NCBI GenBank assembly: GCA_964645935.1
Contig: CAZYAK010000005.1
Coordinates: forward strand, 1-44,256
Source: CAZYAK01 sp964645935
Lineage (GTDB): Bacteria > Patescibacteriota > Gracilibacteria > Peribacterales > Peribacteraceae
Direction of reading: 5' to 3'
DNA: 44,256 nt
Shown here: piece after piece, positions 5,640-13,722 of the stretch
Position numbering within the stretch: position 1 is the stretch's first letter
Layout: every line of letters begins with the position of its first letter
Notes under the pieces: generated by a model
Told to the model about the DNA's origin: nothing
The model's database searches: none
Seen by the model: the letters and a program-made list of their open reading frames with translations, nothing else
Position numbers and translations under genes: made by a program

Positions 5640-7886
5640 TCAGGCATCGGCTTGGGTTTGCGGCGGGAGGATTCGCTCCGTGGTCATCCGCTCCGTCAGT
5701 CGGTTCTGGTAGATGTCTCCGAGCCGATCCAGGTCCACGAGGATGGCGGTGCCTTCCGCGCCTACGAGCTGGATGCGCATCCGCTGGCGCTGGCCCGGTT
5801 CGGAGTCGATGTACCGGTAGACCAGGCCCGGGATGCGGTCCGTGGCCTTGATCGCGTCGGCCAGCGGCTCCAAGACAGCTTTTTGGATGTCATAGTAGCG
5901 CGGGTCCGCGGACTTGGTGGCTGCGCCGATGCGCTTCTGCATGGATGCGCCGAGGCGCAGCAGAGCTTCGACGGAGGTGCGGAACGCGTCGGGTCCCTGC
6001 TCTTTGGCGCGTGCAAGCGACCGATCTGCGGCGGAGCGCGGGAGCCGCAGGATGGATTTGGCGTTGGGATGGACGAGCTTCACGAACGCCTCGTGCCGGG
6101 CGGGATCCTCCACCTGCATCGTGACGGTATCGAGCGGGTCGCCCGTCGGGACGCCCAGGCGCTCCGCGATCACTGCGGCCTTGCGGCGGTCTAGGGCCAC
6201 GGCCTGCTCGTAGTCGCCCAGGTCCTGCGCTCGCTGCATGCGGATCTCTGAGGCGTCGTCGCCGGTGATGCGCTGGTCGGCGAGCAGCCGGTCGATGACG
6301 GTGTCCGACACATAGCGGAACGGCACGTGCGCGGAAAGCTCGGCCTGCACCTCGCGGCCCGTCCGTTGCTGCAGGACGTAGTACACGCCGTTGGTGTCTA
6401 CCATCACCTTGCCGGCGAGCGTGCGGGACTTCTCGCTGAGGACGATCACCTCCAGCAGCTGGGCGCGCGCGTTAAGGAGGCGCTGTTCGCCGAAGTGCAC
6501 GCGGCCCGTGGGCAACTCGTTGGAGTGACTGTGGCGCAGCTTCTGCACGAGCTCCTCGTGAAGCGAAGCCAGTTTGGAGAAGGAGATGTCCTTGCTCAGC
6601 GTGCGGCTCACCGCGTCCGGATCGTCGGGATCGCGGAACAGGGCGTCGGGCAGGTAGCCCAGCGTGTCCAGCAGCGCCTGGGCGCCGGCGTGGTCGCCGC
6701 CGAAGACGTCCTGGAGGCAATCCTTCCACTTCTCGCGTTTCTTGGACGCGCGCCCGGCAGCGCGGTCCATCGCCGCGAGGCGCTGGCGCACCACCGCGAA
6801 CTGGTCGTCGAGGTCCAGGGACGGAACGCCTGTTTTCAGGCGTTCCTCTAGGAGCTCCATGCTCCGAACCATGTCCTCGCAGAATACGCGCTCCTCCCCC
6901 TTCCCATTGAGGGCCCCGACGCGGAACGCCTGCAGCAGCGCGTCGCGGAGCGGTGCGTGGAGCGTCATGACGGACCGTACCGGCAGGTCGTACTCCGGCA
7001 GGCCGAGCGTGCCGCCCGTAGTGAGGTAGCGCGGCACGGCGAGCGCGCGCGTGTCGTCGGTTCCGGCGCTGCGGATGGCGGCGTGGCGCGCCGCGAGCTC
7101 GGCCACGACCTTCGATGCGGTCCCGACCGTGAGCACGCCGAGCGCCGCTTCCCATTCGCGGGTGCGGCGCGCCTGCGCGTAGGTCACGGCGTTCTCGCGG
7201 GCCAGCCGCTCGTACGCCCCGCGCGGACGCTCGATGCGCTCTGTCGTGATCGTGTCGGGTGCGCCGGTCCCGATGTCCCGCAGCTTCCGGATCGCGTCCG
7301 CCTCCTTGCCGTCGATGATGTCCCTCATCACCTCGATGAAGGAATCCGCGGTGGTCCCAAGCGCCTCACCCAGGCTGTCCGCCGGAGGCGCGCCATTTGT
7401 GTTGTGTCGCGTTACGTGGTTCGCATCGAGCTCCCGCTGCACGTCCGGCTGGGGCCTGGAGAGGGTGCACGCGTACTCTTCCACCCGCAGCAGGAACGTG
7501 CCCATATCGGAGCCGACCGGGAAGGCCGTCTCGATGATACGTTCCAAGACCTCCTCGCGCCCGGGAGTGGGCTCGTGGAAATCGCGCTGGAAGCGGAGGC
7601 CCATCTCCTGATTCAGCCCGATGCGCAGGATTTGCCGCGCGCGGTGCGCCAACACGCGGTGCGCGTTGATGCGCGTGCCTGTCGTGCCGCTCGACAGGGT
7701 GTTGTGCACGTCGATGCGGTCGCCTTCCTCCAGCGCGCCCGGGCGCGCCAGCAGCAGGCGCACGGCCGAGCGTGTCGCCTCATCCGGGCTGTCCTGTTCG
7801 TTCAGCGGTCGCTCGGGCCGCGTGGCATCCTTCGCCCTCGGGGCAATGAGAGGGCCGTCCTGCGGGGAATCCTGCTCGGAGGGCAT
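5640..7886 (-). CDS. large hypothetical helical protein (748 aa)
   Basis: I do not recognise this protein. It is soluble with no signal peptide or membrane helix. The sequence is Ala, Arg, Leu, Glu and Asp-rich in long amphipathic stretches, suggesting an all-helical multi-domain protein. The N-terminal 35 residues are polar and probably disordered. The start is well supported: TAGAAT (minus strand, 7893-7898) ends 6 nt before the ATG, with an extended TGG before it. It diverges from pgsA. It resembles in style the smaller unknown proteins at 863 and 21434, which suggests lineage-specific content, but I see no clear homology between them. Confidence 0.8.
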   Translation of the reverse strand: MPSEQDSPQDGPLIAPRAKDATRPERPLNEQDSPDEATRSAVRLLLARPGALEEGDRIDVHNTLSSGTTGTRINAHRVLAHRARQILRIGLNQEMGLRFQRDFHEPTPGREEVLERIIETAFPVGSDMGTFLLRVEEYACTLSRPQPDVQRELDANHVTRHNTNGAPPADSLGEALGTTADSFIEVMRDIIDGKEADAIRKLRDIGTGAPDTITTERIERPRGAYERLARENAVTYAQARRTREWEAALGVLTVGTASKVVAELAARHAAIRSAGTDDTRALAVPRYLTTGGTLGLPEYDLPVRSVMTLHAPLRDALLQAFRVGALNGKGEERVFCEDMVRSMELLEERLKTGVPSLDLDDQFAVVRQRLAAMDRAAGRASKKREKWKDCLQDVFGGDHAGAQALLDTLGYLPDALFRDPDDPDAVSRTLSKDISFSKLASLHEELVQKLRHSHSNELPTGRVHFGEQRLLNARAQLLEVIVLSEKSRTLAGKVMVDTNGVYYVLQQRTGREVQAELSAHVPFRYVSDTVIDRLLADQRITGDDASEIRMQRAQDLGDYEQAVALDRRKAAVIAERLGVPTGDPLDTVTMQVEDPARHEAFVKLVHPNAKSILRLPRSAADRSLARAKEQGPDAFRTSVEALLRLGASMQKRIGAATKSADPRYYDIQKAVLEPLADAIKATDRIPGLVYRYIDSEPGQRQRMRIQLVGAEGTAILVDLDRLGDIYQNRLTERMTTERILPPQTQADA

Positions 7887-7892
7887 CCGAGC

Positions 7893-7898
7893 ATTCTA
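7893..7898 (-). promoter_or_regulatory. -10 box TAGAAT, leaderless spacing
   Basis: The minus strand reads TGG-TAGAAT, then 6 nt, then ATG (7886). This is an extended -10 element without an obvious -35 box. Confidence 0.7.
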
Positions 7899-8024
7899 CC
7901 AGAAAACGCACCTGTCTGCTATGGGTTTCGGGCCTCGTAGAGAGCAAAAGCCGCCTTCTTCGTCTGGAAATCCGGTGGACCCGCCCCGCAGTGGGTAGGC
8001 TCTTTGCTTTGCACGGCGCGCTGG

Positions 8025-8030
8025 TAGGCT
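8025..8030 (+). promoter_or_regulatory. -10 box TAGGCT of pgsA, leaderless spacing
   Basis: TGG-TAGGCT is followed by 6 nt and GTG (8037). TTTGCT lies 16 nt upstream as a weak -35 box. Confidence 0.65.
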
Positions 8031-8036
8031 GAACCG

Positions 8037-8588
8037 GTGACCACCCCCAACAAGCTCACCATCCTGCGCATTGCGCTGATCCCGGCTATTCTCCTGTGCC
8101 TCTGGGCGGACTTTCCGCTCCACGTCACGGCTGCGGGCGCCCTCTTCCTCGTGGCGTCCGCCACTGACTGGCTGGATGGGTTCCTCGCGCGGCGGGGACA
8201 GGGCTCCAAACTTGGAGTGCTACTCGATCCTCTCGCCGACAAGCTCCTCGTGTACTGCACGCTCCTCGCGTTTGCGGACGCGGGATGGTATCCGCTGTGG
8301 CTCGCACTTCTCGCACTTTCGGCCGACATGCTCTCCGACAGTCTGCGGAACTTCGGTGCGAGCCAGGGCGTGATTGTTCCCGCCAACATGTGGGGCAAGG
8401 TAAAAACCGCAATGCAGATGGTGTCGTTGCTTCTTGCGTTTATGGTGTGGATTCGCGTCGAGGATTACGCCGATGCTGCGGCTGCTGCTCTCGGGTGGAT
8501 AGCGCCCGTGCTCATGGGTGCGGCGCTCCTCTTTGGGGCGATGGGCGTGTCCGTCTCCGTGCGCCGCTATAGCGCGGCGCTGGGGTGA
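8037..8588 (+). CDS. pgsA: CDP-diacylglycerol-glycerol-3-phosphate 3-phosphatidyltransferase
   Basis: This integral membrane enzyme of the CDP-alcohol phosphatidyltransferase family makes phosphatidylglycerol-phosphate. The N-terminus NKLTILRIALIPAI is typical. The family motif D-G-x2-A-R-x8-G-x3-D-x3-D is present as SATDWLDGFLARRGQGSKLG followed by VLLDPLADK. At 183 aa it is of normal size with 4-5 hydrophobic segments. The GTG start is fixed by TAGGCT 6 nt upstream. The next gene encodes a CarS-like CDP-lipid synthase, which would supply its CDP-activated substrate. Other headgroup specificity cannot be excluded. Confidence 0.9.
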   Translation: MTTPNKLTILRIALIPAILLCLWADFPLHVTAAGALFLVASATDWLDGFLARRGQGSKLGVLLDPLADKLLVYCTLLAFADAGWYPLWLALLALSADMLSDSLRNFGASQGVIVPANMWGKVKTAMQMVSLLLAFMVWIRVEDYADAAAAALGWIAPVLMGAALLFGAMGVSVSVRRYSAALG

Positions 8589-8620
8589 CGCCTCGGCTCG
8601 CTTGCCGCAAGAAGCCTCGC

Positions 8621-8626
8621 TAGCAT
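8621..8626 (+). promoter_or_regulatory. -10 box TAGCAT, leaderless spacing
   Basis: TAGCAT is followed by 6 nt and ATG (8633). It gives the CarS-like gene its own start independent of pgsA. Confidence 0.6.
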
Positions 8627-8632
8627 GTTGGC

Positions 8633-9163
8633 ATGTGGCGGTCGTTCTTCTGGGACCTGTACCTCTTCGCTCCGGCATTCGTGGGGAACTCCTTCCCCAT
8701 CCTTGCCAAGCTGCTCCCCGGCATCAGCCGGTGGCGCGACCCCGTGGACGAGGTCACCTTTGGACGGAACAAGACGTGGCGCGGGCTCGCGGCGGGTGTG
8801 GTGGGCGGACTGCTCACCGCCGTGCTCCAGCAGTTCCTGCTGCTCACCGCCGGCGTCGGCGCACACATCCCGCTGCTGTGGTCGCTGCGCTCCTCGTTGC
8901 TCGTGGGTGCGTTGCTCGGCTTCGGCGCCATTACCGGCGATATGGTCGAGAGCGCCATCAAGCGCAGGATCGGTATCCCCCCCGGTGGCGCGCTCCCTTT
9001 CTGGGACGGGGCGGACCACATCATCGGCGCACTGGTGGTGCTCTCGCCGGTGTACCTGCCATCTGTCTCCAGCACCTGTCTGCTCCTTGCGGTAGCGCCG
9101 ATACTCAGCCTCATGGCAAACACGTTCTCGTTTGTTGTTGGGTGGAAGGACAGGTGGTACTGA
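8633..9163 (+). CDS. CarS-like CDP-lipid synthase (DUF46 family)
   Basis: This 176-aa membrane protein resembles the CDP-archaeol synthase (CarS) branch of the CdsA fold. Visible markers are FVGNSFPILAK near the N-terminus, FGRNKTWRG, and the cluster TGDMVESAIKRRIGI followed by LPFWDGADHIIGA with its acidic residues. It has about five hydrophobic helices. CarS activates a lipid phosphate with CTP. Sitting next to pgsA, it likely provides the CDP-lipid that PgsA consumes, in place of a normal CdsA. Whether the lipid is a fatty-acid ester or an ether lipid cannot be told. The start is supported by TAGCAT 6 nt upstream. Confidence 0.82.
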   Translation: MWRSFFWDLYLFAPAFVGNSFPILAKLLPGISRWRDPVDEVTFGRNKTWRGLAAGVVGGLLTAVLQQFLLLTAGVGAHIPLLWSLRSSLLVGALLGFGAITGDMVESAIKRRIGIPPGGALPFWDGADHIIGALVVLSPVYLPSVSSTCLLLAVAPILSLMANTFSFVVGWKDRWY

Positions 9164-9167
9164 GGGC

Positions 9168-9278
9168 GGGGGACAAAGGGCGCAGAGGAAACAAAAGGGG
9201 GCAGATGTGCCGCTGTTCCCGCTGATTCCCGGTCTTATTGCGGCTGCACCTTTGTCCCTTCTGCGCCCTTTGTCCCCC
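9168..9278. repeat. 19-bp perfect inverted repeat between convergent genes
   Basis: GGGGGACAAAGGGCGCAGA at 9168-9186 is repeated in inverse orientation at 9260-9278. The right arm lies inside the last codons of the 9235-10239 gene, where it encodes the repetitive GTKGAEGTK tail. It may act as a shared terminator or be a mobile G-rich minisatellite. Confidence 0.7.
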
Positions 9279-10239
9279 TTGCGCCCTTCTTGATCTGCCG
9301 GAATAGCGCGCTCACTGTTCGCTTCATCACGTTCACTGTGAGCTTGGGGATCATGAGGCCGCGACGCACGTACCCCGCATCTACCTCCCAGAACCAGCGC
9401 GTGTCCACGAAGGACAAGCCAGATGGTGTCACGATGATGTTGTCCGTCTTCGTGAACCACTCCTGGAACTGCAGTAGCGGGTAGCGCGGCCGGGTATCCG
9501 GGAGCAGGCGCGTCTCCTCGCGCATGACGAGCGAGAGTAGTGCCAGCAGGATGAGCCGCTCTTTCTGTGCGTCGGGCAGGGTCTCGATCTCCACGTCGTG
9601 GAGCAGCTTGCCCTCTATGTACTCCTGGAATACGTAGAACGTGGGCTGTCCGCGGTTCTCCGGAGAGATAGCGTCGCCCAGCAGCAGGAACTCGCGTGGC
9701 AGGAAGTTTTCGCGGCCGTGGGTTTCGAGGATGTGATCAGCCTCCGGCGGGAGGGGCACGTCGTGCCGCTTCGCGGCCTTGCGGATGCGGTCGGACAGTG
9801 TGCCGCGTATGTGCTCCTGCTCCTCCACCATGCGCGGAAGATCGGGATGCGCATGCGGCGAATCCAAGTGCGTTCGGAAGTAGCCAAAGTACCGTGCGAA
9901 TTGCAAGTACTGTCGATGTTGGCGTGCCACGAGCGCGCGCTTGGGCAGGAACTGAAACGAGAAGCGGCGCATCAGCGATTCCGCCGCCTCCGCCCAGATG
10001 GGGATGTGCAGGCCCGGCGACACCTGAAACTTCACGTCCCATCTCCCCTCCTTCACCACCCACGGATGCCCCTCGATGCGAAACACGCGAGCCTGCAACC
10101 CCTCCGAAAGGGGCCTGAGCGTGAAGCCGCGGAGGAACTCCGCCACCGGCGCGGCGCGCGGGCGCTCCATGTCGTGGGTGGCGTGTTCCTTCAAGAACCG
10201 CTCGATGTCCTCGCCGGAGGAAGGACTTTGGGGATGCAT
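9235..10239 (-). CDS. protein-kinase-fold protein (334 aa)
   Basis: The layout fits the kinase/aminoglycoside-phosphotransferase fold. A glycine/strand region ends in ARVFRIEGHPWVVKEGR, giving the likely ATP-binding lysine. A hinge-like FYVFQEYIEGKLL follows. A late segment TDNIIVTPSGLSFVDTRWFWE resembles the catalytic-loop Asn plus metal-binding Asp. The canonical HxD motif is not clear, so activity is uncertain. The ATG overlaps the stop of the upstream glycoside-hydrolase-like gene by 1 nt (TGATG), indicating coupling. The last residues are a Lys/Gly/Thr repeat encoded by one arm of an inverted repeat. Substrate unknown; a sugar or lipid kinase would fit the neighbour. Confidence 0.65.
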   Translation of the reverse strand: MHPQSPSSGEDIERFLKEHATHDMERPRAAPVAEFLRGFTLRPLSEGLQARVFRIEGHPWVVKEGRWDVKFQVSPGLHIPIWAEAAESLMRRFSFQFLPKRALVARQHRQYLQFARYFGYFRTHLDSPHAHPDLPRMVEEQEHIRGTLSDRIRKAAKRHDVPLPPEADHILETHGRENFLPREFLLLGDAISPENRGQPTFYVFQEYIEGKLLHDVEIETLPDAQKERLILLALLSLVMREETRLLPDTRPRYPLLQFQEWFTKTDNIIVTPSGLSFVDTRWFWEVDAGYVRRGLMIPKLTVNVMKRTVSALFRQIKKGARGTKGAEGTKVQPQ

Positions 10240-11573
10240 CAGCGCTCAGAGTGGACGGGGTGATCGCGGCCAGGCGCGGCATTCGGACGGTGCAGGCGCG
10301 ACCAGCGCAGTACCGTGCGCGCGGCTCCCGCGGCGGCGCCCTTCCACGGGAACGTGCGCATGGTGATGCCGTCCACCACCCATCCCAGCAGAAAGCGGTA
10401 CCGTTTTCGTTCGTAGACGCGCTCCAGGAACGGCCCGTCGATGCGGTTGACCAGCCCATGCACGCGCCGAGCCATGGGCACGGGGAGGCGGGCGGGTTTG
10501 CGGATGCGGGTCGTCGGCAGTGCGACGGCTTGCGGACGGCGCACGTGTTCGGAACGGATGTCGTGCCAGACGCCGTCGGTGGTGAACTCCGATGCCTTGT
10601 AGCAGGGTACGTAGCCCACTTTGCTGCTCTCTGTATGAACGGCGTCCAAATCCTTCTGGCGGCAGGCGGCGTGCTTGCCGATCACTGTCTTGTAGCTCAC
10701 CACGAAGACGGGCTTCTTCACGCGCTCAATTACCGGCTTGAGTCGCTCGTTACCGCCCTTGCTCAGTGGATGGTTGAAGTTCTCCACGAGCAGATAGTCC
10801 TGCTGCGCGGCGAGGCGGTCCACGTCGTACCCGTAGAAGAGCGCGGGGTTGAGTGTGAGATCAAGCCCGTTGCTCCCAAAGAGCTTGCCGTGAGCGGCGG
10901 TGACATGTCGGAGCTTGGCGACGAGCGCGTGCAGCGTATCGGTGCGGTAACAGATGTACGCCTCGGTGAGCGGGTCGCCCGGGCGGTGCACCGCGGGGAT
11001 GTCTTCGCCCGTCGTGGCGCGGAATCCCGAGCGGCACGCGTCGCAGTGGCATCCGAACGACGTGAGGTACTCCCCCACCGGCACAGGGAACTGCCCGAAA
11101 TGCAGGTTGTCGATGAAGACGCCGTCCACGTCTTCGCGGCACGCGGCATCCACGCGTTTCAGAAGAAATTCTTGGAATGCCGGGTTGCCCGGGCAGCAGA
11201 GCTTGCGCCCACGATGGTATGGGATGCGCGCCCCGCGGTCGTCGCGGCACCAGTAGTCGCTTTGCGTGTGATCAGCCTCCACGAGGTTCATGCCCTGCAC
11301 GTATGCGTGCGTGCGGATGCCGAGGCGGCGGAAATTGGGCAGCTTCTCTCGCAAAAACGCACGATCCTCGGTCTCGGTGGTGTCGGAGAATCCCCATGAG
11401 TACGTCACCCACGCGTCGGAGAGGTCGAGCGCGTCTTTGAGGCGCCTAAGCACGTCGGCGTCGTACGCCTTGAGGTGCGAGCGCACGTCGACACGCGGCC
11501 GGAAGAACTTCAGCTCGATCATCCGCACCGTCCCCGGTCCTGCCCAGTAGTAGGCTCCTGCCGTCGCGCGCAT
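10239..11573 (-). CDS. glycoside-hydrolase-like TIM-barrel protein (444 aa)
   Basis: The sequence looks like one of the uncharacterised glycoside-hydrolase-like barrels. Blocks include KLPNFRRLGIRTHAYVQG, a YWCRDDRGARIPYHRG stretch, CCPGNPAFQEFLLKRV, then DGVFIDNLHFG with the probable catalytic acid, and a Cys cluster FGCHCDACRSGFR like those binding zinc in GH42-type enzymes. No signal peptide is visible, so it is probably cytoplasmic. I place the start at 11573, because TACGCT ends 6 nt before that ATG. An in-frame ATG 18 nt further upstream (11591) is possible. It is coupled to the kinase-fold gene downstream. Confidence 0.65.
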   Translation of the reverse strand: MRATAGAYYWAGPGTVRMIELKFFRPRVDVRSHLKAYDADVLRRLKDALDLSDAWVTYSWGFSDTTETEDRAFLREKLPNFRRLGIRTHAYVQGMNLVEADHTQSDYWCRDDRGARIPYHRGRKLCCPGNPAFQEFLLKRVDAACREDVDGVFIDNLHFGQFPVPVGEYLTSFGCHCDACRSGFRATTGEDIPAVHRPGDPLTEAYICYRTDTLHALVAKLRHVTAAHGKLFGSNGLDLTLNPALFYGYDVDRLAAQQDYLLVENFNHPLSKGGNERLKPVIERVKKPVFVVSYKTVIGKHAACRQKDLDAVHTESSKVGYVPCYKASEFTTDGVWHDIRSEHVRRPQAVALPTTRIRKPARLPVPMARRVHGLVNRIDGPFLERVYERKRYRFLLGWVVDGITMRTFPWKGAAAGAARTVLRWSRLHRPNAAPGRDHPVHSER

Positions 11574-11579
11574 AGGAGG

Positions 11580-11585
11580 AGCGTA
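11580..11585 (-). promoter_or_regulatory. -10 box TACGCT, leaderless spacing
   Basis: On the minus strand TACGCT is followed by CCTCCT and ATG (11573). If functional, the transcript would exclude the alternative start at 11591. Confidence 0.55.
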
Positions 11586-11831
11586 CCCCATCTACTGCTT
11601 GCTCCACCACGCGCTTTCCGCAGTCCCAGGCCCGAGAATCCACTGGGAATGCCGTACACTATCCTCAACCACGACTGGCTCAAGTCCTTCCGTGCCAAGA
11701 ATGCCGTGACGCGCCCTCGCCTTGGCTTGTGCCTCTTCGGCCTCACGGCTACGTTGCAGGGTGGCGGACCACACTGGGTACTCCGAGAGAGGATGTCTGC
11801 ATGACATTTCACTCCGCTCCCCCTATCACCC

Positions 11832-12191
11832 ATGACGAAGATCCTTCTCGCCGAGGACGAGGCGTTCCTCAGGGAGACCATCCAGCACGAGCTCGAATCG
11901 CGCGGCGCTGCCGTGCGTACCGCCATAGACGGCGAGGAGGCCATCGCGGAGCTGGACCGCGAGCAGCCCGAACTCCTCCTTTTGGACCTACTCATGCCCA
12001 AGAAGGATGGCTATGCGGTGCTCCAGCACATCCGTGAGAAGAGCTACATCTTCCCGGTAATCATTCTGAGTAACCTCAGCAACGATATCGACCGCAACAA
12101 GTGCCTGGCGCTTGGTGCTAAGGAGTACATCATCAAGAGCGACATGAACGAGGACGAGCTGTGGTCAAGGATCCAGTCGCACCTCGCGTGA
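11832..12191 (+). CDS. single-domain response regulator (CheY-like)
   Basis: This 119-aa stand-alone receiver domain keeps all key residues. The acidic pair AEDE is near residue 9, the phospho-acceptor Asp lies in LLLLDLLMPKKDG near residue 52, the switch Ser is in ILSN, and the conserved Lys is in EYIIKSD. No output domain is attached and no histidine kinase is in the window, so it probably signals by protein contact. The start follows a C/T-rich tract (CTCCCCCTATCACCC) and has no Shine-Dalgarno site. The 258 bp upstream (11574-11831) holds no other convincing gene. Confidence 0.92.
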   Translation: MTKILLAEDEAFLRETIQHELESRGAAVRTAIDGEEAIAELDREQPELLLLDLLMPKKDGYAVLQHIREKSYIFPVIILSNLSNDIDRNKCLALGAKEYIIKSDMNEDELWSRIQSHLA

Positions 12192-12227
12192 TGGCCGCAA
12201 GGCATTGTGCGCGGCCGCGAAAGCCTC

Positions 12228-12233
12228 TATACG
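12228..12233 (+). promoter_or_regulatory. -10 box TATACG upstream of the VanW gene
   Basis: TATACG ends 8 nt before the ATG at 12242, again giving almost no leader. A second ATG follows immediately at 12245. Confidence 0.5.
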
Positions 12234-12241
12234 GGGGATCG

Positions 12242-13585
12242 ATGATGCACCTGCCGCTCGCGCAACGCACTCGGACCGCCGCAATACTGGCGGCTGTGTT
12301 CTTGCTGGCGGCCGTGGGACGCACACTCGTGACCTCCGCTGCGGAGGATCCGCGTGGGGAGGTGGCGGGCATCTTTTCCTCCAGGCCGTCGTCGGTGCAT
12401 GTCGTGGCGCCTGGTGTCGCGCGAACCGCCGAACGCCTGCAGCGACGTCTCATCCGCACATACAACTTGTCGGTGTCGTTGCACACCTTGGAGCGCGCCA
12501 TCGAGGAGCAGCGCCGGCTGATGCGCCTCACCGTCACCGTCACGGTCGCGGCCTCCGACGGCCACGCGTTCGTGCCGTGGGTTGTCACGTTGCACCGCTA
12601 CCCCTCGTGGATGCGCGCGCGGCTCACGCGGGACTTCCGTTTCGAGATGGACCGCGAGGTCATGGCCGCCTTCCTAAAGGCGTATCCGCCCGAGGAGATA
12701 CCACTGCCCACCGATGCTGTGGTTACGCGACTCACAGATGACGCTGGCGTACTGCGCGCCGAGATCTTTGGGACGGCGGTGCCCGGGTACCGGCTGGACC
12801 CGGACGACACGGCTGAGGTGCTCGCACATGCGTACTCCGCCGACATTTCGCAGGTGGTGATCGGCGCGCGCCCGGAGGATGGGAAGATCATCAATCAGAC
12901 CGGCATGGAGCTGGGTTCGCTGGAGCTGCTCGCAGAAGGACGCTCCAACTTTGCGGGCTCGGGTCTCGGGCGAAAGGCTAACGTCCGCCGTGGACTGGAC
13001 GAGTTCCTGGGGGGCGTGGTTGTCCCGCCGGGCGCCACATTCTCCTTTAATGCCGCGGTACACAACATGAAGGACTCCGGCTGGCAAATGGCGATGGGTA
13101 TCTTTGAGGGTGAAGAACTGCGTCTTGTGCCCGGTGGTGGCATCTGCCAGGTGGCCACCACGGTCTATCGCTCTGCGCTGCTTGCGGGGTTGCCCATCGA
13201 ACGGCGGGCGCCTCACAGTCTCTACGTCTCGTACTACGAGCAGTACGGTGTGGGCATAGATGCCGCTGTCTTCCCAGGCCGGCAGGATTTGGTCTTTCGC
13301 AATGACACGCCTGGCCACTTGCTTATCCAGGCCGCATGGCAGGGAGAAGACGCGTACGTGCGGCTCTACGGCACGACCGACGGCCGCAGCGCCACGCTCA
13401 TGGGCCCGTATTTCCGCACCAACGCTCCCGCAGATCTCCTCGTCAACGGCCGTGCTCTTCGGGGCAACGAGATCGCGTGGCTGCAGGATGTCCGCCGCCC
13501 CGATGGCACGGTCACGCGCACAGTCGTCTTGTCTGGATACCGCGGCATGCCCGCGTCGCTCGCACGCAAGTACGCGACCCCCTGA
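12242..13585 (+). CDS. VanW-family exported protein (447 aa)
   Basis: A signal anchor (TAAILAAVFLLAAVG) lies near residues 12-27. The following 200 residues resemble the domain that usually precedes VanW. The VanW core has its hallmark GGGICQVATTVYRSALLAGLP, preceded by PPGATFSFNAAV and followed by YYEQYGVGIDAAVFPGRQDLVFRNDT. It acts outside the membrane. VanW proteins are widespread, cell-wall associated and of unknown biochemistry; the name does not imply vancomycin resistance. It is preceded by a receiver-domain gene 50 nt away. The start rests on TATACG 8 nt upstream and on the position of the signal anchor. Confidence 0.88.
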   Translation: MMHLPLAQRTRTAAILAAVFLLAAVGRTLVTSAAEDPRGEVAGIFSSRPSSVHVVAPGVARTAERLQRRLIRTYNLSVSLHTLERAIEEQRRLMRLTVTVTVAASDGHAFVPWVVTLHRYPSWMRARLTRDFRFEMDREVMAAFLKAYPPEEIPLPTDAVVTRLTDDAGVLRAEIFGTAVPGYRLDPDDTAEVLAHAYSADISQVVIGARPEDGKIINQTGMELGSLELLAEGRSNFAGSGLGRKANVRRGLDEFLGGVVVPPGATFSFNAAVHNMKDSGWQMAMGIFEGEELRLVPGGGICQVATTVYRSALLAGLPIERRAPHSLYVSYYEQYGVGIDAAVFPGRQDLVFRNDTPGHLLIQAAWQGEDAYVRLYGTTDGRSATLMGPYFRTNAPADLLVNGRALRGNEIAWLQDVRRPDGTVTRTVVLSGYRGMPASLARKYATP

Positions 13586-13612
13586 CTCGGCTTGACGGAA
13601 GCCCCGATCGGG

Positions 13613-13652
13613 CGATTGACGCTCCGCATGATGCCTCTCCCAGCGTCAATCG
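13613..13652. repeat. 11-bp inverted repeat CGATTGACGCT/AGCGTCAATCG
   Basis: The two perfect arms (13613-13623 and 13642-13652) are separated by 18 nt. A smaller stem GGCTT/AAGCC lies at about 13589-13603. They sit between the VanW stop and the DsbA-like gene, so they may terminate one transcript or bind a regulator of the other. There is no T-tract. Confidence 0.6.
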
Positions 13653-13672
13653 GGAAACGTGCGGCAAGGGCC

Positions 13673-13678
13673 TATGAT
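13673..13678 (+). promoter_or_regulatory. -10 box TATGAT upstream of the DsbA-like gene
   Basis: TATGAT would give a leader of about 37 nt ending in a C/T-rich tract before the ATG at 13723. There is no clear -35 box. Confidence 0.45.
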
Positions 13679-13722
13679 TACGCATCAGCTGCGCAGATCG
13701 CGTGTCCCCGTCCCGTTGTTCC

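Noticed and set aside
11652..11804. A 51-codon ORF (MPYTILNHDWLKSF...) upstream of the response regulator
   Set aside because: It has neither a -10 box at 6-8 nt nor a pyrimidine tract, and the product looks unlike a protein. Kept out of the gene list.
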